Shown here piece by piece: positions 61,415 to 64,000 of a DNA stretch of 64,000 bases (its first letter is position 1; every line of letters begins with the position of its first letter). The translations under genes were made by a program, and so were the position numbers. The stretch comes from Hungatella sp. UBA3048. GTDB lineage: Bacteria > Bacillota > Clostridia > Lachnospirales > Lachnospiraceae. The stretch lies in the NCBI GenBank assembly GCA_002367105.1, contig DFCS01000051.1:227788-291787 (forward strand), written 5' to 3'. The notes below the pieces were generated by a model that worked only from the letters and a program-made list of their open reading frames with translations, had not been told where the DNA came from and searched no databases.

Positions 61415-62230
61415 CTATATTCTTTCCAGCGGGATTTGTATTTCAGTCAGGTATTTATCGGGGCACTCCTCATTCCATGGCCCACGGTGAACAATTTGCC
61501 TGCTTTGCCCGATCATTTTATACTGGTTATGTTCCTGCAGCCAGCTTGCAAAAGCAAGAAATGCCCCCGCAATATTTTCAAAAGGACCATATACCATCGT
61601 ACAAGCCATATTTTGAACGGGTTCCGTATTACGAAACACAAACCCGTTTGTATTTTTCCCCATCCGGGCCACAGGCGCACATATTTCCATATCTACATCC
61701 TTTTCTCTGTAATCCATATCATGATATATGGTAAAAGTATCGCTCGAAACAGGAATATTATTTTTATCTGCAAAGTCCGACATTTCTTTCCACAGCTGCC
61801 CCTCTGCATAATAATCGGGAACAATGCGTCTTAAAGAAAACACCTGATAACTGGGAATGGATTTAATCGAAACATTGTAGTTTATTGCCATCTTTTCTCT
61901 TAGAATATCATTCTTTGCCAGCTCAATTTTTGCTAGCTTCTCCTGTTCCGATTTAATTACATTCCCGATTTCCAGGCGCTTATCCTCAAGCTGCTTTGCA
62001 ATAAATTCATCACCCCAATGATTAATGGCAATGCCAATTTCAGAAACATTAAAACCTAAATCACGCAAGAAGATTATTTTATTCAAAGTGGGGATCTGCT
62101 CCGCAGCATATAACCTGTAATTGGTGAACCGATCGGTTGCTGCAGGCGTTAACAGACCTGTTTCGTCGTAATACCTTAACATGCGGATTGATACTTGCGT
62201 TAATTTAGAAAACTCACCTATTTTAAACAT
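61415..62230 (-). CDS. MerR-family regulator with GyrI-like effector domain
   Basis: 271 residues. An N-terminal MerR winged helix (IGEFSKLTQVSIRMLRYYDE, residues 3-22) is followed by a dimerisation helix and a GyrI/BmrR-like effector domain from about residue 120 (SIKSIPSYQVFSLRRIVPDYY). Proteins of this type sense cationic or aromatic drugs and activate efflux genes. No efflux gene lies next to it in the window. Confidence 0.88.
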   Translation of the reverse strand: MFKIGEFSKLTQVSIRMLRYYDETGLLTPAATDRFTNYRLYAAEQIPTLNKIIFLRDLGFNVSEIGIAINHWGDEFIAKQLEDKRLEIGNVIKSEQEKLAKIELAKNDILREKMAINYNVSIKSIPSYQVFSLRRIVPDYYAEGQLWKEMSDFADKNNIPVSSDTFTIYHDMDYREKDVDMEICAPVARMGKNTNGFVFRNTEPVQNMACTMVYGPFENIAGAFLAFASWLQEHNQYKMIGQSRQIVHRGPWNEECPDKYLTEIQIPLERI

Positions 62231-62307
62231 TCGACCACCTCTATATTGGAATTATATCGTGTATATCCTTAAACTGCAAATAAATAAATGGCCGAAGTAA
62301 ACCCAAT

Positions 62308-62349
62308 AAAAAAGGCGTTCTGCCGGTTGATCAGCAGGACGCCTTTTTT
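62308..62349 (-). terminator. Terminator following the chemoreceptor remnant
   Basis: GGCGTTCTGC (62314-62323) pairs with GCAGGACGCC (62334-62343; one wobble), with A- and T-runs on both sides. It was probably the terminator of the lost chemoreceptor gene. Confidence 0.8.
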
Positions 62350-62360
62350 ATAACTACCAA

Positions 62361-62446
62361 TCACATTCTCTTTAAGGTAAACTGATTTGCCAGACCGTTT
62401 AGTACCTTTGCCTGCGCAGACAGCTCTTCGCTTGCAGCGGCGCAAC
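62361..62446 (-). pseudogene. Remnant of a methyl-accepting chemotaxis protein (C-terminal end)
   Basis: The minus strand reads AAASEELSAQAKVLNGLANQ and then FTLKRM and a stop. This is the typical last methylation-helix and tail region of a chemoreceptor (compare EENSASSEEMSAQANTLREE in the intact receptor at 43920-45734). Everything upstream of about 28 codons is missing: no chemoreceptor-like sequence continues to the right in any frame. The original terminator is still in place. It is a decayed gene end. Confidence 0.75.
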
Positions 62447-62447
62447 A

Positions 62448-62485
62448 ATCACACATAAGTTGTGTATTTTACACCTTTGTGTGAT
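62448..62485. promoter_or_regulatory. Nested inverted repeats upstream of the FbpA-type gene
   Basis: Outer arms ATCACACA (62448-62455) and TGTGTGAT (62478-62485) are perfect. An inner GTGTA-TTT-TACAC repeat lies at 62462-62474. The centre is about 105 bp before the start codon. It is likely an operator for a dimeric regulator, identity unknown. Confidence 0.55.
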
Positions 62486-62572
62486 ATTGTCGGATTTACA
62501 TTTATGACCCCCACAGCTAAAATGTAATTATCAGATAAACCAGTGAAACACCATCAGGGAGGAGAGAATCAC

Positions 62573-63661
62573 ATGAAGAAAACAGTAAAAGTTTCAGCAG
62601 TCTTATTAGCCATGGCACTGGCAGCCACCGGCTGCAGCTCCGGGAAACCGGCAGATAACAGCACGGCGGCAGATACCGGAAAAACCGAAGCCGCCGCTCC
62701 GGCAACAGGGGAGGAAGATCCTGTACTGGTCGTATATACCGCCCGCGGCGAATCCTTAAACAATGCCGTGATTCCTGAATTTGAAAAAGACACCGGCATT
62801 AAAGTCGAGGTGGTCGTCGCCGGAACCGGAGAGCTGCTAAAAAGAGCTCAGTCAGAAAAAGCCAATCCGCTTGGCGATATCTTCTGGGTCGCTGACCAGA
62901 CCATGTTATCCGCATCCAAAGACCTGTTTATGGAATATGTATCTTCCGAAGACGGTAACATGATCGATGCTTTCAAAAACACCACCGGTTACTTTACCCC
63001 TGCATTTGCAGATCCTACTGTCATGATCGTGAACAAGGACTTAAAAGGCGATATGAAGATCGATGGATTTGAGGATTTATTAAATCCTGAATTAAAAGGA
63101 AAAATCGCATTTGGTGATCCTGTAAACTCCAGTTCTGCATTCCAGTCATTACTGGCCATGCTTTACGGTATGGGCAAAGACGGCGATCCCCTTTCAGACG
63201 AAGCGTGGGCCTATGTAGACAAGTTTATCGCAAACTTAGACGGCAAGATGTGCAACAGCTCAAGCCAGGTATATAAAGGCGTGGCTGAAGGAGAATATGT
63301 GGTTGGCTTAACCTGGGAAGATCCTGCTGCCAACTATGTTAAGGAAGGTGCTGCAGTAGAAGTTGTATTCCCGGTTGAAGGAGCCATCTTCCCCGGTGAA
63401 TCCGTACAGATTCTAAAAGACTGCAAACATCCGGAAAATGCAAAGAAATTTGTAGATTACATGCTGTCTGAAAAGATTCAGAATGCAGTCGGTTCCACAC
63501 TGACCGTAAGACCTCTGAGAAAAGACGCCACTCTGGCTGAATATATGAAACCTCAAAGCGAGATTAAATTATTTGATAACTATGATGAAGGATGGGTAGC
63601 AGAACACAAATTAGAGATTACCAATCTGTTCAGTGAGCACATGGAAACATCCATGGATTAA
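62573..63661 (+). CDS. FbpA-type (iron or similar) ABC substrate-binding lipoprotein
   Basis: 362 residues. The signal peptide ends in lipobox AATGC, then comes a Ser/Ala/Thr linker. The binding domain starts with LVVYTARGESLNNAVIPEF and has the ferric-ion/phosphonate-type segments NPLGDIFWVADQTML and FPVEGAIFPGESVQILKDC. The ATG at 62573 has GGGAGGAG upstream. An ATPase gene follows after a terminator-like hairpin. The ligand may be ferric iron or an organophosphonate; the sequence does not settle it. Confidence 0.85.
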   Translation: MKKTVKVSAVLLAMALAATGCSSGKPADNSTAADTGKTEAAAPATGEEDPVLVVYTARGESLNNAVIPEFEKDTGIKVEVVVAGTGELLKRAQSEKANPLGDIFWVADQTMLSASKDLFMEYVSSEDGNMIDAFKNTTGYFTPAFADPTVMIVNKDLKGDMKIDGFEDLLNPELKGKIAFGDPVNSSSAFQSLLAMLYGMGKDGDPLSDEAWAYVDKFIANLDGKMCNSSSQVYKGVAEGEYVVGLTWEDPAANYVKEGAAVEVVFPVEGAIFPGESVQILKDCKHPENAKKFVDYMLSEKIQNAVGSTLTVRPLRKDATLAEYMKPQSEIKLFDNYDEGWVAEHKLEITNLFSEHMETSMD

Positions 63662-63681
63662 TAAGCTGCATTGATCCAAAC

Positions 63682-63719
63682 AAAAGACTGCCTGAGACTC
63701 AGTCAGGGGCAGTCTTTTT
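63682..63719 (+). terminator. Terminator/attenuator between binding protein and ATPase genes
   Basis: AAAAGACTGCC (63682-63692) pairs with GGCAGTC and a T-run (63708-63719), with an inner TGA/TCA pairing. Partial read-through here would give more binding protein than ATPase. Confidence 0.75.
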
Positions 63720-63757
63720 GTACCAAAAAATACGGAGTACGTGAGGAGAGAGGAACT

Positions 63758-64000
63758 ATGGGAGTAGCAATCAGTATAGAAAACGCAGTAAAACGATTTG
63801 GAAAAGATACCATTATCAATGGATTATCCCTGGATATTAAACCAGGAGAGTTCTTCACCCTGTTAGGACCATCCGGCTGCGGCAAGACAACCCTGCTTCG
63901 AATGATCATCGGCTTTAACAGCATCGAGGGCGGTGAAATCAAAGTAGACCAGAAGGTAATCAACGACATCCCCACCAACAAACGTAACATGGGTATGGTC
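63758..64000 (+). CDS. ABC transporter ATPase (FbpC/PotA-like), cut by window end
   Basis: The first 81 codons are visible. ISIENAVKRFGKDTIINGL leads to Walker A GPSGCGKTTLLRMI (residues about 40-53), then FNSIEGGEIKVD. GAGGAGAG lies upstream of the ATG at 63758. It is the partner of the FbpA-type binding protein; a permease gene would be expected beyond the window. Confidence 0.88.
   Translation, partial: MGVAISIENAVKRFGKDTIINGLSLDIKPGEFFTLLGPSGCGKTTLLRMIIGFNSIEGGEIKVDQKVINDIPTNKRNMGMV

Larger units (their letters stand above)
62231..62572. other. Intergenic region with gene remnant and inverted repeats
   Basis: About 340 bp. It holds a terminator (62308-62349), a chemoreceptor C-terminal remnant on the minus strand (62361-62446), and nested inverted repeats (62448-62485) upstream of the FbpA-type gene. 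Confidence 0.7.

Overview
The window looks like a chromosomal stretch of an anaerobic clostridium of the Lachnospiraceae (Clostridium cluster XIVa, Lacrimispora-like). This is inferred from moderate GC, strong AGGAGG-type ribosome binding sites, a selenocysteine-dependent Stickland-type reductase, multi-gene sugar ABC transporters and the family make-up. I found no rRNA, CRISPR array, phage or insertion sequence. The one RNA gene is tRNA-Sec.

Layout. (1) 1-9386, minus strand: a sugar-acid catabolic operon. It begins with an ABC importer (lipoprotein and two permeases), followed by an enolase-superfamily dehydratase, an SDR, an RraA-family protein, a split UxaA-type dehydratase, a second SDR and uronate isomerase (cut by the window edge). 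A sigma70-type promoter with a GAAACGTTTC operator precedes it, and a LacI-type regulator lies at 11709-12791. A second enolase-superfamily gene (9691-10767) is divergent from a GntR/FCD regulator, with an array of TGATATATCA-like sites between them. (2) 13079-15935: two overlapping paralogues of a DUF3841-like family, a GntR/FCD regulator and a LysR regulator. (3) 16028-29849, minus strand: a self-contained selenocysteine and betaine (or glycine/sarcosine) reductase region, comprising BCCT transporter, grdH, grdI, selA, grdD, grdC, grdA, trxA, trxB, selB, selC (tRNA-Sec) and selD. Three genes, grdH, grdA and selD, carry an in-frame UGA read as selenocysteine, so ordinary gene callers truncate them. 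(4) 30113-39003: housekeeping and envelope genes, including citrate synthase, a TRIC-like channel, a DUF1461 membrane protein, a D,D-carboxypeptidase, a KdpDE-like two-component pair, an exonuclease, a DUF3006 protein and a secreted ComEC-like MBL hydrolase. (5) 39117-46665: a cell-wall-binding repeat protein, a second sugar ABC importer, a chemoreceptor and an alpha/beta hydrolase. (6) 46812-48894: an ATPase plus TOPRIM-like protein pair resembling split OLD/PARIS-type defence modules.

(7) 49023-60628 is the most interesting region. A NusG_II-domain protein is divergent from one long collinear run: type II NADH dehydrogenase fused to a DoxX-like membrane domain, polyprenyl diphosphate synthase, a duplicated-domain lipoprotein, an ApbE flavin transferase, UbiD, UbiA and UbiX homologues, and a three-gene NMT1/SsuA-type ABC importer. 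The set resembles the flavin-based extracellular electron transfer locus of Listeria. Here it is combined with UbiA/UbiD/UbiX (MqnP/MqnL/MqnM-like) late quinone steps and a dedicated importer, while no early menaquinone genes are present in the window. My inference is a quinone-dependent electron export module that may prenylate and decarboxylate an imported aromatic acid.

(8) 60821-64000: TrmO-like protein, MerR/GyrI-like regulator, a chemoreceptor gene remnant, and the start of an FbpA-type ABC importer whose ATPase gene is cut by the window end.
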